A stretch of 64,000 nucleotides of DNA from Aquabacter sediminis (GCF_028863665.1 NZ_JARBFX010000004.1:62001-126000); one strand, 5' to 3'. Shown: positions 33,461 to 42,920, numbered from the stretch's first letter. Notes: generated by a model not told the origin, from the sequence alone. Numbers and translations are program-made.

Positions 33461-33499
33461 TTTTCAAAAACAAAGGCCCGCCGACGGAGCCGGCGGGCC
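33461..33499 (-). terminator. Intrinsic terminator after the ParB-like gene
   Basis: On the minus strand GGCCCGCCG / CGGCGGGCC (33491-33499 with 33475-33483) form a 9-bp stem with a 7-base loop, followed by a T-rich tail reading TTTGTTTTTG (33461-33474). This is a textbook intrinsic terminator separating the ParB-like gene from the Toprim gene, whose start is only 8 bases further on. Confidence 0.8.
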
Positions 33500-33522
33500 G
33501 AGGTTCAGGATCGTGTTGAGGG

Positions 33523-35586
33523 TTACTCCGCCGCCACGGCAGGGGGGATGTCCGTGGTGTATTCAGTATCCTCAAGACTCTCGTCTTCGCCCATGACCGT
33601 TTTGCCGTCCTGCGCCGCCGTTTCTTCGCCGGCCTCCGGTTCGGTTCCGCGCAGCGGTTCCGGGAGCCAGCCGGTATCAGCCAGCAACGTTTCGGCCTCG
33701 CGGGCCATGTCACCCTTCTTCAGGTGCGCGATGCGATCCGACGCACGCGCCCCCTTCGCCTCGCTCACCGCCAGCAGAATGCGGGCCTTGGTGACCCGGC
33801 CGAGGAAATTGTCCACGGTCGGCTTCCACCCGGCGGCCGACATGTCGAGGTCGACGGCGCGGGCGAGTTGATCCGCATGGTGGAGTGCGCGGGGGCGCCG
33901 GTTCCAGGCCTCGTGAACGGCGTTCACCGACAGGCTCACCACATGGGCGAACAGGCCGGAGCGGCTGTCGCTGTCCCAGTCGTGCAGAGCTTCCCAGAGA
34001 TCGACCGAGTCCTTGGGCAGAAGCTTGGCCCAGCCCTCATGCCGGGCGTGGATCGCCGCAGCCGAGGCGCTGTCGTTCAGCCCCGGCGCCTGCGCGCTGA
34101 AGGTGACGCTCTTCAGGTCGAGTTCGAGGCAGCTATCCAAGCCGTAGCGATAGAAACTCTTCAGCGTCAGGGTATGAAGGGCGGCGAGGAAGGCGACATC
34201 GGGCCGCTCGCCCAACGCCTGGCGCAGGCCGAGCGTGCGATGCGAGGTCAGCTCGGTCATGAGCCGGTCCGAGAGCGCCGACAGCCCTTCGTCCTCCTCG
34301 GGCTCGGGCGTCGACACGTCTGCCATGACGGACTCGCCGGTATGCATAGCCGCCGCCGCGATGTGGTGCGGCCCGGCGTCTTCCGCGACGACTTCGGGCT
34401 CCACCGGCAGTTCGTCCTCCGGCCGCACATAACCGCGCTCAATGCGCACCGTGCCATCATGGGCGATGCTGACGAAGGCGCCGGCGCGCGCCACATCCAG
34501 CGGATCGAAGGTGATCGGACGCGCCTCGAAGGCCTCGATCGCCGTCTCGATCTCGCCGAGCCGGGCGTCCACCTCCTCCGGCAGTTCATCCGCCTCGGCG
34601 TATTCCGTGGACAGGCGATCATATTCCGCCTGAAGGGCATCGCGGCTGGCTTCTTCCTCGGCGGTGGACGGGATGGTTTCGCCGCGTAACTGGCGCAGGC
34701 CGTAGGTGTGGCCATAAGCGAAGTCCGGGGCCATCTCGACCCATTTCCAGCCCTCGGCGGCGACAGCGTCGGCCTCGGCCTTCAGCTTCTCGGCCACCAG
34801 CCGATCGACCAGCGCGACATCCTGCAGCCAGCCGCCATCATCACCCTGGAACAGGTCGCGCAGGATGGTGCCGCCGGCCTCGATATAGGCCTCGAGGCCG
34901 ATGAACTGGGCGCGCTTGTCGCAGGCGCGGACAGCACCCTCGGTCAGCATGCGGCGGATGGCGTAGGGCTGCTTGTCATAGGAGGTCTTCAGCCGGTCAA
35001 AGACCTGCTCCTGGCGCGCATGGTCGCCGGAAACGGTGAAGGCCATGAGCTGGTCGAGCGTCATGCCGTCCTCGGCATAGACCTCCAGCAGCACCGGCGA
35101 GACCGAGGCGAGCCTCAGGCGCTGCTTCACCACGCTGGCGGAGACGAAGAATGCGGCGGCGATCTCTTCCTCGGACTGGCCCTTCTCGCGTAGGGCGAGG
35201 AAGGCGCGGAACTGGTCGAGCGGATGCAGCGGCGCGCGCTGGACATTCTCTGCGAGGGAATCCTCCTCGGCGATGCCGCCCTCCCGGATGACGCAGGGAA
35301 CTGGCGCGGTCCTGGCGAGCCGCTTCTGCTTCACCAGCACTTCCAGCGCCCGATAGCGTCGCCCGCCGGCCGGAATCTCGAACATGCCGGTCTCGACGCC
35401 GGCGTCGTCAACCACAGGCCGGACGCTCAGGCCCTGCAGCAGGCCACGGCGGGCGATGTCCTCGGCCAGTTCCTCGATCGAGACCCCGGCCTTGATGCGC
35501 CGGACGTTCGACTGGCTGAGCAGGAGCTTGTTGAAGGGGATGTCACGCGAGGGCGAGAGCGTGATCTTCTGAACATTGGTCGCCAT
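33523..35586 (-). CDS. ParB/RepB-like nuclease-domain protein (ICE)
   Basis: A 687-residue ParB N-terminal domain protein. The first 150 residues contain the ParB signature (PFNKLLLSQSNVRRI, then LAENVQRAPLHPLDQFRAF and an HTH-like QSEEEIAAAFFVSASVVKQRL). The long C-terminal part is helical and acidic, with no motif I can name. Such large ParB-like proteins are standard beside DUF932 in these ICEs and differ from true partition ParB. ATG 35586 has GGAGGTG upstream and is preceded by a structured leader shared with the DUF932 gene. Confidence 0.88.
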   Translation of the reverse strand: MATNVQKITLSPSRDIPFNKLLLSQSNVRRIKAGVSIEELAEDIARRGLLQGLSVRPVVDDAGVETGMFEIPAGGRRYRALEVLVKQKRLARTAPVPCVIREGGIAEEDSLAENVQRAPLHPLDQFRAFLALREKGQSEEEIAAAFFVSASVVKQRLRLASVSPVLLEVYAEDGMTLDQLMAFTVSGDHARQEQVFDRLKTSYDKQPYAIRRMLTEGAVRACDKRAQFIGLEAYIEAGGTILRDLFQGDDGGWLQDVALVDRLVAEKLKAEADAVAAEGWKWVEMAPDFAYGHTYGLRQLRGETIPSTAEEEASRDALQAEYDRLSTEYAEADELPEEVDARLGEIETAIEAFEARPITFDPLDVARAGAFVSIAHDGTVRIERGYVRPEDELPVEPEVVAEDAGPHHIAAAAMHTGESVMADVSTPEPEEDEGLSALSDRLMTELTSHRTLGLRQALGERPDVAFLAALHTLTLKSFYRYGLDSCLELDLKSVTFSAQAPGLNDSASAAAIHARHEGWAKLLPKDSVDLWEALHDWDSDSRSGLFAHVVSLSVNAVHEAWNRRPRALHHADQLARAVDLDMSAAGWKPTVDNFLGRVTKARILLAVSEAKGARASDRIAHLKKGDMAREAETLLADTGWLPEPLRGTEPEAGEETAAQDGKTVMGEDESLEDTEYTTDIPPAVAAE

Positions 35587-35587
35587 G

Positions 35588-35647
35588 GAAGGCACCTCCG
35601 CGACGGGCGGCCAAGAGCCTCTCTCTCGACCTCCAACCCGTCACGAA
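35588..35647 (-). promoter_or_regulatory. Structured 5' leader A, shared with the DUF932 leader
   Basis: Read on the minus strand, the leader has outer arms TGACGGG...CCCGTCG, inner arms GGUC...GGCC around a GAGAGAGG loop, then the ribosome site GGAGGTG and ATG. A clearly related block (leader B) precedes the DUF932 gene. The outer stem ends directly against the ribosome site, so folding could control translation. Confidence 0.55.
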
Positions 35648-35709
35648 GCGCAGCGCCGCCCTCTCACTCTGGAGGGCGACGCCGAAGAACCGCAGATCCG
35701 CAAAAGCGC

Positions 35710-35745
35710 AAAGCCGGAGACACGGATCTCTGCATCTCCGGCTTT
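35710..35745. terminator. 11-bp hairpin after the DUF932 gene
   Basis: AAAGCCGGAGA (35710-35720) and TCTCCGGCTTT (35735-35745) pair perfectly around a 14-base loop. It begins 7 bases past the DUF932 stop. The A/T ends give a short T-tail in both directions, consistent with a terminator. Confidence 0.72.
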
Positions 35746-35752
35746 CCGGAAG

Positions 35753-36946
35753 TCAGGCGGCCCGATCGAGCAGCTTCTTGGCCCGGCCCTCAAGGTCGAG
35801 CCGCGCATCCTGGTGGGGCTTGTCGCGTGCGAGCGCGGTGATGCCCTGCACGAAGTCGAAGATGCTCTCGGGCTTGCGCCCTTCCTCGGCCAGCACCGTG
35901 TCGATGATTTTCGCGGTCTCGGCCCTGGAGAAGCCCCGGTTGCGCAGGAAGTCGCTGCGGTCCTCGTCAGTGCGCGCGACGATCTTCTCCCGTGCCGCCT
36001 TGATGCCGTTGACGAAGGGCATCGGCGAGGAATTGGCGAAGCGGGTCAGGGCCGGCGCTGCCTCGTGCGCGAAGCGGGAGGCCGCATACTTGGAGTGGCG
36101 GATGGTGATCGCCTGGAAATCCTCGACGCCCCAGAGATTGCGATTCTGGCAGACGGCACGCAGATAGAAACTCGCGATGCCGAGCGTCTTGGCCCCCACC
36201 TCCGAGTTCCAGCAGTAGAAGCCCCGGAAATAGAGGTCCGGCGAGCCGTCGGGCAGCCGCCCGGCCTCGATCGGGTTGAGATCGTCGACCAGGAACAGGA
36301 ACACGTCGCGGTCGGAGGCGTAGAGCGTCGTCGTATCCTTGGTGATGTCGACACGCGGATTATAAACGCCCGTCGACCAGTCGAGCACGCCCGGCACCTT
36401 CCAGCGCGTGTCGCCGGTGCCGTTGCCGGCGATGCGCTGCACAGCCTCGACCAGTTCGTGGTCATAGATCCGGCCATAGTCCGGGCCGGTGACCGCGCGC
36501 AACTCGACGCGGCCATTGGCGGTCTCATAGGTCTTGATCTGCTCGGCGCGGTGCGAGGTCAGGCCATATTGCAGATTGATGCCGGCCAGCGCGGCTGGAA
36601 GCTGGCGCAGATACGCGGCCGGCGCCCCGATCTGGGCCGCGAGCTGGCCGAAGGACCAATGGTTCGGCTCGACGGGTGCATCCGCCCCGGGCAGCACCAG
36701 CGCCAGCCGCTCGGCATTGGAACGGCTTGCCTCGACATGAATGCGGGACGTCTCCACAAGGCGCGACCGGCTGTGATCGGCCCGGCCCCGCACCATCGCG
36801 GCCAGTTCGCCGAGCGACAGGAACCGTTCGTCGTCTGGCCTCGAGAACCACTCCGACGACACGCGGCCGACCCGCTCGCCGCGCGTGACATCCACCTTGT
36901 AGCCGCCAATGGCGTCGCGACCGGAATCCAGAACCTGCATGTTCAT
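35753..36946 (-). CDS. DUF932 protein (ICE)
   Basis: A 397-residue DUF932 protein (MNMQVLDSGRDAIGGYKVDVTRGERVGRVSSEWFSRP over two blocks; later VDITKDTTTLYASDRDVFLFLVDD and DLYFRGFYCWNSEVGAKT). DUF932 proteins are widespread in conjugative elements and phages and their function is unknown. ATG 36946 is preferred because GGAGGTG lies upstream with normal spacing. It shares its leader structure with the neighbouring ParB-like gene. Confidence 0.87.
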   Translation of the reverse strand: MNMQVLDSGRDAIGGYKVDVTRGERVGRVSSEWFSRPDDERFLSLGELAAMVRGRADHSRSRLVETSRIHVEASRSNAERLALVLPGADAPVEPNHWSFGQLAAQIGAPAAYLRQLPAALAGINLQYGLTSHRAEQIKTYETANGRVELRAVTGPDYGRIYDHELVEAVQRIAGNGTGDTRWKVPGVLDWSTGVYNPRVDITKDTTTLYASDRDVFLFLVDDLNPIEAGRLPDGSPDLYFRGFYCWNSEVGAKTLGIASFYLRAVCQNRNLWGVEDFQAITIRHSKYAASRFAHEAAPALTRFANSSPMPFVNGIKAAREKIVARTDEDRSDFLRNRGFSRAETAKIIDTVLAEEGRKPESIFDFVQGITALARDKPHQDARLDLEGRAKKLLDRAA

Positions 36947-37007
36947 GGGGAACACCTCCATGACGGGCGCCGGAAGCCTCTCTCCCGGCCCTCCACCCGT
37001 CACGGAA
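36947..37007 (-). promoter_or_regulatory. Structured 5' leader B, before the DUF932 gene
   Basis: On the minus strand the leader has outer arms TGACGGG...CCCGTCA and inner arms GCCGG...CCGGC around GAGAGAGG, then GGAGGTG and ATG. Compared with leader A, the inner stem bases differ but pairing is kept, and the outer closing pair changes from U-A to U-G. This is what a conserved RNA structure would show. Confidence 0.55.
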
Positions 37008-37117
37008 CCCAGGTCCATCCCCTACCTTTCATCAGGCATCGACGAATCCGGCCTTGCTCAGACCGTGAGGCCGTAAGGGCGGGAATAAGCTGGTTGCTCG
37101 CAAATTCGGTTTCGGAT

Positions 37118-37131
37118 TTGACCTTGATCAG
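37118..37131. promoter_or_regulatory. FNR/NnrR-like box upstream of nnrS
   Basis: TTGACCTTGATCAG differs from the FNR-family consensus TTGAT-N4-ATCAA by one base in each half, symmetrically. It lies 162 bases before the nnrS start. NnrS genes are usually under FNR/NnrR control, so the site is plausible. Confidence 0.5.
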
Positions 37132-37292
37132 GGAGGCATGGGCTCCACATCGCATAGAGTTTGACGACAACTTGGTCCCCTCTGTGGAGACCCACAGTTT
37201 GACTCTTTGCTTGCATGTCCGCCGCGTTAAGACACACGCGAAGTCGACTGACGTTGAGCAAGGGGTAGGCATTTTTGATAAGGGCGGATGAC

Positions 37293-38498
37293 ATGTCGGC
37301 CGCATCCAGACCGAGGACCTATGAGGGGCACCCGTTTCTGTCCTTCGGTTTCCGCCCACTTTTCCTGCTCGCCTCCCTTCAAGCGGGATTGGCCATCTTG
37401 ATCTGGCTGCCGTTTATTTCCGGCCGTCTCGACGTGCCGACCGCCTTCTCCCCAGTCGACTGGCATGTCCATGAAATGCTGTTCGGCTATCAGGCTGCGG
37501 CGATCGGAGGTTTTTTGCTGACAGCCATTCCGAACTGGACTGGGCGATTGCCCGTTCAGGGCATACCGCTCCTGGTTCTTGCTCTTGCGTGGATCGCAGG
37601 CCGCCTTGCGGTTTCGGTTTCGGCGCTGGTGGGCTGGCAAATAGCCATGGTCATCGATTGCCTGTTCCTCGCCCTGCTTGCGGGCGCGGCCATTCGCGAG
37701 ATCGTCGCCGGACGCAACTGGCGTAACCTGAAGGTCGTGGGGGTTCTCTGCCTTCTCACACTCACCAATGTGGCATTTCATCTTGAGGCCCACCTGGCGG
37801 GCGAGGCCCTATATGCCCGCAGGCTAGCGATCGCCGCGATCCTCAGCCTCGTCGCACTCATCGGCGGACGCATCATCCCGAGCTTTACCAACAACTGGCT
37901 GGCCTCGCGCGGCGGGGGGCGCTTGCCTGTTCCCTTTGCAGGTTATGACAAGCTCGTCCTTATCCTGACGGCAAGCTCCCTGGCCCTTTGGGTCGCGGTT
38001 CCGGAAGGGATGGCCAGCGGGGTGGCACTCAGCCTCTGCGCGGCGCTCCACTTGGTGCGACTCGGGCGGTGGGCAGGAGAGCGGACCTGGCGCAATCCAC
38101 TCCTGGTCATTCTCCATATCGCCTACCTTTTCGTTCCGGTGGGGTTCGGCCTCACGGCTGCAGCCAGCTTCGGGCTCATCCCAGCGGGAGCCGGCCTCCA
38201 TGCATGGACCGCCGGCGCCTTCGGCACGCTGACGCTTGCTGTCATGTCGCGGGCCAGCCTCGGACATACCGGACGGCCCCTGAATGCCACCTTGGCAACC
38301 AAGGTCAGTTATCTGCTGGTTTTGGTCGGCAGCATCGCCCGCATCATTTCTGCGCTCGATGCAGGTTGGCCCGTCCTTCTTGATGCGGCAGGGCTCTGCT
38401 GGTCACTCGGGTTCATCCTCTTCTCGGTGGCATATTGGCCCGTCTTCACAGGGCCGCGTATCGGACAGAAGACACCGAGCATCGCCGTCCAGCGCTGA
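37293..38498 (+). CDS. nnrS: NnrS heme-copper membrane protein
   Basis: NnrS is a polytopic membrane protein linked to nitric oxide stress and denitrification. The 401-residue protein has about twelve hydrophobic segments and the NnrS signatures GHPFLSFGFRPLFLLA, DWHVHEMLFGYQAAAIGGFLLTAIPNWTG and conserved histidines in later helices. ATG 37293 was chosen because an AGGGCGG ribosome site precedes it; a TTG 18 bases upstream is in frame. It is the first plus-strand gene after the ICE backbone. Confidence 0.93.
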   Translation: MSAASRPRTYEGHPFLSFGFRPLFLLASLQAGLAILIWLPFISGRLDVPTAFSPVDWHVHEMLFGYQAAAIGGFLLTAIPNWTGRLPVQGIPLLVLALAWIAGRLAVSVSALVGWQIAMVIDCLFLALLAGAAIREIVAGRNWRNLKVVGVLCLLTLTNVAFHLEAHLAGEALYARRLAIAAILSLVALIGGRIIPSFTNNWLASRGGGRLPVPFAGYDKLVLILTASSLALWVAVPEGMASGVALSLCAALHLVRLGRWAGERTWRNPLLVILHIAYLFVPVGFGLTAAASFGLIPAGAGLHAWTAGAFGTLTLAVMSRASLGHTGRPLNATLATKVSYLLVLVGSIARIISALDAGWPVLLDAAGLCWSLGFILFSVAYWPVFTGPRIGQKTPSIAVQR

Positions 38499-38646
38499 CT
38501 TGCATCCTTCTGGACCGGTTTCGTGGGCGCCAGCCATCCTTCAATCGAGCGCGGCACTTCCGGACCTATGCACAGGCCCGGAGGAAATTCGGGTTTCATC
38601 GCCCTGAATGAGGCATACAATATTCAAAATTTGAGGGATGGAAATC

Positions 38647-39933
38647 ATGTCCAGAATGACTGTAGCGCCAGCCGCCACCCAACAAGGCCTCCGGACCTTC
38701 GAGGTGGAGAGCCGCGCGCAGGAGAGCGAGCAAATCACTTCGTTCACCCTCCGCCCTACTGATGGCCTTCCACCGCCGCCGCACCGCGCGGGCCAGCATC
38801 TTGTCCTCTTCGCCGACATTCCGGGGGCGGGTCGACAGAAGCGCAACTACACCATTTCCTGCGCTCCGAACGGGCGCAGCTTCCGCATCTCGGTGAAGCG
38901 GGAGGATAGAGGCACGGTCTCACGCTGGCTCCACGACTTTGCGCAGCCGGGCACGCGGCTCGATATCGGCGGGCCGGGCGGTAGCTTCGCGCTGGATGCG
39001 GCGCGCGCTCACCCGATGGTCCTGCTCAGCGCGGGCGTTGGTCAGTCGCCCATGGTGGCCATGCTCGAAGCGTTGGCCATTGATGGCGCCTCCGCGCCGG
39101 TGCACGCCATCCACTGCACCCGTAATGGCCGCCTCCATGCCTTCGGCGCGCATGTGAGGAACATCGCCGCGACGACGGCGGGCGTCACCTCCACCGTCTT
39201 CTACACCCAACCGGACGCGGACGATGCGGCCCAAGGCCGGTTCGACGTCGAGGGGCGGGTAACGCTTGACTGGCTTGCAGAGCACACCTCGCTTGCGGAA
39301 GCCGGCTATTTTATCTGCGGGCCGTTCGAATTCCTGAAGACTTTTGTCTGCGGCCTCGCCCGCATGGGCGTGTCCCGCGAGCGACTGCACCATGAATTCT
39401 TCGGCCCGGTCGCGGACCTTTGGGACGAGGATGACGGCGCACCGTCGGCGCCGCCCTCCTCTGCCACAGGCGCGACACGCACCTCGCGGCTCACCGGGGG
39501 CTTTACCCGCGTCGCGATCGGCGATGCCATGATCGACGCCGCAGGGGATGGCGTGGTCGTTTCCGACGCGCATGGCACCATCACCCTCTGGAATCCCGGT
39601 GCTGAACGCATCTTCGGATTTTCAGAGGACGAGGCGCTCGGCAAGTCGCTCGACATCATCATTCCCGAGCCGTTCCGCGCCCGCCACTGGGAAGGCTATC
39701 GCGAGACGGTGGCCACTGGGCAAAGCCGATATGGGGCCGGAGATCTGCTCGCTGTACCTGGCTTGCGCCGAGACGGCAAACGCATCTCCATCGAGTTCAC
39801 CATCGTTCTCGTGAAAGACAGCGCGGATTGCGTAACGGGCATGGTCGCCACCATCCGCGACGTGTCGGTGCGCTTCGATGAGACGAAGGCGCTCAAGAAG
39901 AAGATCGCGGACTTGGAAGCCAGGGTCGGCTAA
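38647..39933 (+). CDS. Flavin/NAD oxidoreductase fused to a PAS domain
   Basis: The first 265 residues form a ferredoxin-reductase-like module as in the C-terminal part of flavohemoglobin: FAD motif RNYTISCAP, NAD loop SAGVGQSPMVAML, and the C-terminal FICGPFEFL. The globin domain and any 2Fe-2S domain are absent. Residues about 285-428 are a PAS domain (AAGDGVVVSDAHGTITLWNPGAERIFGFSEDEALGK, then RRDGKRISIEFTIV) ending in a short coiled coil. An electron-transfer module joined to a sensor domain next to nnrS suggests a role in NO or redox response. ATG 38647 fits the GAGGG ribosome site better than 38638. Confidence 0.85.
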   Translation: MSRMTVAPAATQQGLRTFEVESRAQESEQITSFTLRPTDGLPPPPHRAGQHLVLFADIPGAGRQKRNYTISCAPNGRSFRISVKREDRGTVSRWLHDFAQPGTRLDIGGPGGSFALDAARAHPMVLLSAGVGQSPMVAMLEALAIDGASAPVHAIHCTRNGRLHAFGAHVRNIAATTAGVTSTVFYTQPDADDAAQGRFDVEGRVTLDWLAEHTSLAEAGYFICGPFEFLKTFVCGLARMGVSRERLHHEFFGPVADLWDEDDGAPSAPPSSATGATRTSRLTGGFTRVAIGDAMIDAAGDGVVVSDAHGTITLWNPGAERIFGFSEDEALGKSLDIIIPEPFRARHWEGYRETVATGQSRYGAGDLLAVPGLRRDGKRISIEFTIVLVKDSADCVTGMVATIRDVSVRFDETKALKKKIADLEARVG

Positions 39934-40038
39934 AGCAATCCGGCTCCAAACTTATAAGTGAATGCACGTGGAGAGCGCATCCGAACACTGAGGCTGAAAA
40001 TCTTGGTATTTCCGGGAGACTCTGTGGCTATCAGCATG

Positions 40039-40506
40039 TCAGAAGAAGAAGCCGTGCGCGCCCGCGCTTGCCCCGAGAACCGTAACGGCGGAGGCGAGCA
40101 GCAGCAGTATATGAAGACGCAGCGCCCGTGTGAGGAAGGCCTGCGGCCGCAACCGAGCAGCCTGCATCAGCCGTGGGCCCAGGAGCGGTTCGATGACGAA
40201 CACCACCGTCATGAACAATATCCAGACGGCGACCATGGCCGTCATCCACCAGAAGGCCGGTTCGGCAAAGCGATCCCACAAATCCATGCGCCAGGTCATC
40301 CAGAAGCCACTTGCCCCAGCGAGCGGAATGGAAGCCCGTACCTGCCGGGAGAAGCCGTGCTCAATGCGCTCGAACAGGTCGATCCCGGCGGCGCCACAGC
40401 GCCGGGCGAGCGGCAGCACGATCAGCGTCACGAAGGAGACGCCGCCGATCCAGTGGACAACGGCCAGCACATGCAGCGCACGGGCGATGGTGATGTCGTC
40501 GATCAT
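40039..40506 (-). CDS. CopD-like membrane protein
   Basis: A 155-residue protein with four hydrophobic segments (about residues 8-34, 60-75, 88-110 and 130-147) and histidines at the start of the first helix (ALHVLAVVHWIGGVSFV), as in CopD-like and related heme or copper membrane proteins. It is the last gene of the nar operon; its ATG shares a base with the mog stop codon. The family assignment is tentative and the function in this operon unknown. Confidence 0.65.
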   Translation of the reverse strand: MIDDITIARALHVLAVVHWIGGVSFVTLIVLPLARRCGAAGIDLFERIEHGFSRQVRASIPLAGASGFWMTWRMDLWDRFAEPAFWWMTAMVAVWILFMTVVFVIEPLLGPRLMQAARLRPQAFLTRALRLHILLLLASAVTVLGASAGAHGFFF

Positions 40507-41033
40507 CACGCTCCCCTGGGGCGGAAGGCCGATATCAGGGCAGGATCCGTCTCGATGCGCCCAGCGCCGATGAGGTCGAGGCAATACGGCACGGCGGCGA
40601 AGACGGCGTTGAGGCAGGTCGCGATGGCGGCCGGCTTTCCGGGGAGCGCGATGATGAGGGTGCGCCCCCGAACACCCGCCTCCTGACGGGACAGGATGGC
40701 AGTGGGCACTTCGGCAAGGCTGGCGGACCGCATCGCTTCTCCGAAGCCCGGCAAGGGCTTCTGGATCACCTCGGCCAATGCCTCTGGGGTGAGGTCGCGC
40801 GGCGCGGGACCGGTGCCGCCGGAGGTGAGAATGAGGTCCAACTGCTCCTCGTCACACAGCAGGCGCAGGCAATCCCTCACGCTCACCAGGCCATCTGGGA
40901 TGATCAGCCGCCGAGGGTCCCAGGGCGAAGTGATGACCCGGCGCAGCCACGCCTCGATGGCGGGACCGCTGAGATCGTCATAGGTACCCGCACTCGCGCG
41001 GTCCGAGATGGTGACGATGCCGATGCGGACCAT
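40506..41033 (-). CDS. mog: Molybdopterin adenylyltransferase (Mog/MoaB type)
   Basis: This 175-residue enzyme adenylylates molybdopterin before molybdenum insertion. It shows the family motifs IGIVTISDRASAGTYDDLSGPAI, LILTSGGTGPAPRDLTPEAL and RGRTLIIALPGKPAA. It sits between moaA and the CopD-like gene, two bases from the moaA stop, in an operon that ends with cofactor genes for the nitrate reductase at its front. MoaB paralogues share the same motifs, so mog versus moaB is not certain. Confidence 0.88.
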   Translation of the reverse strand: MVRIGIVTISDRASAGTYDDLSGPAIEAWLRRVITSPWDPRRLIIPDGLVSVRDCLRLLCDEEQLDLILTSGGTGPAPRDLTPEALAEVIQKPLPGFGEAMRSASLAEVPTAILSRQEAGVRGRTLIIALPGKPAAIATCLNAVFAAVPYCLDLIGAGRIETDPALISAFRPRGA

Positions 41034-41034
41034 T

Positions 41035-42057
41035 TCAGCCCCCCAGTGCCGACATATGCCGGGCTAAAGCCGGCGCGCCGCCCCGGCTGATGACGAAATC
41101 ATGCCCCTTGGGCTTCGCTTTTATTGCACCGGCGATGGCCGCGTTGAGCGCCGGTTCGCCCCCGTCCCGCAGCGGGGTCTTCAAGTCCACCGCATCCTCC
41201 TGACCAAGACAGGTGTGCAGCACGCCCGTCGCGCTGACACGCACTCGGTTGCAGCTCTCGCAGAAGGAATGGCTCAGCGGGGTGATGAAGCCTATGCGAC
41301 CGCCCGTCTGCTCGACACGCGCATACCGCGCCGGCCCGCCCGTGCGCTCCGCCGTGTCCGCGAGATCGAGGCGGGTCTCGATCAGCGCGCGCAGCCGGTC
41401 CAGCGGCAGGTACTGGTCAATGCGGTCCACCCCCACATCGCCGAGTGGCATGGTCTCGATGAAAGTCAGGTCCATGCCCTGGCCGTGCGCGAATTGGATG
41501 AGGTCGAACACCTCGTGCTCGGTGGTCCCGGCCAGCGCCACCGCGTTGAGCTTCACCCTGAGCCCGGCATCGCGGGCGGCCCGTATCCCGTCCATCACCT
41601 GCCCGAGGGCGCCCCGCCGGGTCAGCACCTTGAACCGGCCGGCATCGAGCGTGTCGAGCGAGACATTGATGCGCCGGACGCCGTGGCGAAAGAGATCGCC
41701 GGCATGGCGGGAGAGCTGGGTGCCGTTCGTGGTGAGCGTGAGTTCCTTCAGCGCTCCGGTCTTCAGGTGGCGAGACAGGCTCCCCACAAGGTCCATGATG
41801 CCCCGCCGCACCAGTGGCTCGCCGCCTGTGAGGCGCAACTTGGTGACCCCGAGGCCGACGAAGGCAGAGGCGAGGCGATCCAACTCCTCAATGGACAGAA
41901 CCTGGTCTCGCGGCAGGAAGGTCATGTCCTCGGCCATGCAATAGACGCAGCGCAGGTCGCACCGATCGGTCACCGAGAGGCGCAGATAGGTGATACGGCG
42001 GCCGAACAGATCGACCATGGCGCAGGCGGGCGGGCTCGGAACGGTGGGGTTGGGCAT
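41035..42057 (-). CDS. moaA: MoaA, GTP 3',8-cyclase
   Basis: MoaA is the radical-SAM enzyme that starts molybdenum-cofactor synthesis from GTP. The 340-residue product has the N-terminal cluster CDLRCVYC, the SAM-binding [13 protein letters not shown], and the C-terminal cluster motif [21 protein letters not shown]. It ends SALGG, close to the conserved C-terminal GG pair. ATG 42057 gives a normal length; the frame extends upstream across the carbonic anhydrase gene and is not used. Confidence 0.95.
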   Translation of the reverse strand: MPNPTVPSPPACAMVDLFGRRITYLRLSVTDRCDLRCVYCMAEDMTFLPRDQVLSIEELDRLASAFVGLGVTKLRLTGGEPLVRRGIMDLVGSLSRHLKTGALKELTLTTNGTQLSRHAGDLFRHGVRRINVSLDTLDAGRFKVLTRRGALGQVMDGIRAARDAGLRVKLNAVALAGTTEHEVFDLIQFAHGQGMDLTFIETMPLGDVGVDRIDQYLPLDRLRALIETRLDLADTAERTGGPARYARVEQTGGRIGFITPLSHSFCESCNRVRVSATGVLHTCLGQEDAVDLKTPLRDGGEPALNAAIAGAIKAKPKGHDFVISRGGAPALARHMSALGG

Positions 42058-42071
42058 GGCTTGGCTCCGGC

Positions 42072-42920
42072 TCACTCGTCCTGCGCCGCGCTGGGACGGC
42101 GGGCAAGGGAGCGATCTTGCAGCGCGCCGCATGTGCAGGCGGCGCCGCAGCGGGCGGCGTCCGCGACGTCCATGGAAAGGAAGGCTGCCATGGCATGGAG
42201 CCGCACGGCACTCATGGGCTCGAGCGGTGTCGCGGCGATCAGATCGAGTGGCGCGAGGGCGGCGAATTCCCCACTCGACGACAGGGTGGTGCCGAGATCG
42301 CGCAAAAGGCCGTCGCCGATGCCGTAGATCCAGCCGTGAAGCGTGAGTTCCGCGCCCCGCGTCCAAGCGGAACGCATGACCGGTGTGGCGGCGAGCCGCC
42401 GCATCTGCAGGCAGACATTCAGCTCGCACAGCCGGTCGAGGCGCGCGGACAGTTCCGGCAACGCATCCATTTGTGCGCGATGGCGGCCATAGAGATCGAC
42501 GATGGGTGCCAACCAGTGGTCCACCAGCCCCTCCCCGCCCGGCCCCTGCGCATTCTCGATGGCCCGCCGAACGCCGCCGCAGCCATAATGGCCACAGACG
42601 ATGACATGGCGGACGCCCAGCACATCCACAGCGAATTCCAGCACCGCCAACAGGTTCATGTCACTGGAATGCACCACATTGGCGATGTTGCGATGGACGA
42701 AGATTTCGCCGGGGTCGAGGCCCACCACGTCATTGGCCGGCACCCGGCTGTCGGAGCAGCCCACCCAGAGGAAGCGGGGCGCCTGCTGTTCCGCGAGGCG
42801 TCGGAAGAAGGTCGGGTCGGCCGCGTGCTTGGCATTGGCCCAGGCGAGATTGTTGTCGAACAGTTCGTCGAGCACGGTGCCCGGCCGCGCACCAGCCGAA
42901 TGCGAGTCAGCCCGGCCCAT
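42072..42920 (-). CDS. Beta-class carbonic anhydrase
   Basis: A 282-residue carbonic anhydrase with zinc-site motifs CSDSRVP and HYGCGG. The extra C-terminal 70 residues (to PSAAQDE) include a cysteine-bearing [11 protein letters not shown] stretch that is not part of the usual fold. It overlaps the preceding small gene by 14 bp and so belongs to the nar operon. A bicarbonate/CO2 or pH role during nitrate respiration is an inference from position. Confidence 0.9.
   Translation of the reverse strand: MGRADSHSAGARPGTVLDELFDNNLAWANAKHAADPTFFRRLAEQQAPRFLWVGCSDSRVPANDVVGLDPGEIFVHRNIANVVHSSDMNLLAVLEFAVDVLGVRHVIVCGHYGCGGVRRAIENAQGPGGEGLVDHWLAPIVDLYGRHRAQMDALPELSARLDRLCELNVCLQMRRLAATPVMRSAWTRGAELTLHGWIYGIGDGLLRDLGTTLSSSGEFAALAPLDLIAATPLEPMSAVRLHAMAAFLSMDVADAARCGAACTCGALQDRSLARRPSAAQDE

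Noticed and set aside
38615-38640. TTCAAAATTTGA upstream of the reductase-PAS gene as an FNR or NsrR site
   Set aside because: It does not match TTGAT-N4-ATCAA and is too short and AT-only to assign to a regulator.
42057-42429. N-terminal extension of MoaA upstream of 42057
   Set aside because: The extension lies entirely within the carbonic anhydrase gene in another frame and has no family-like sequence.
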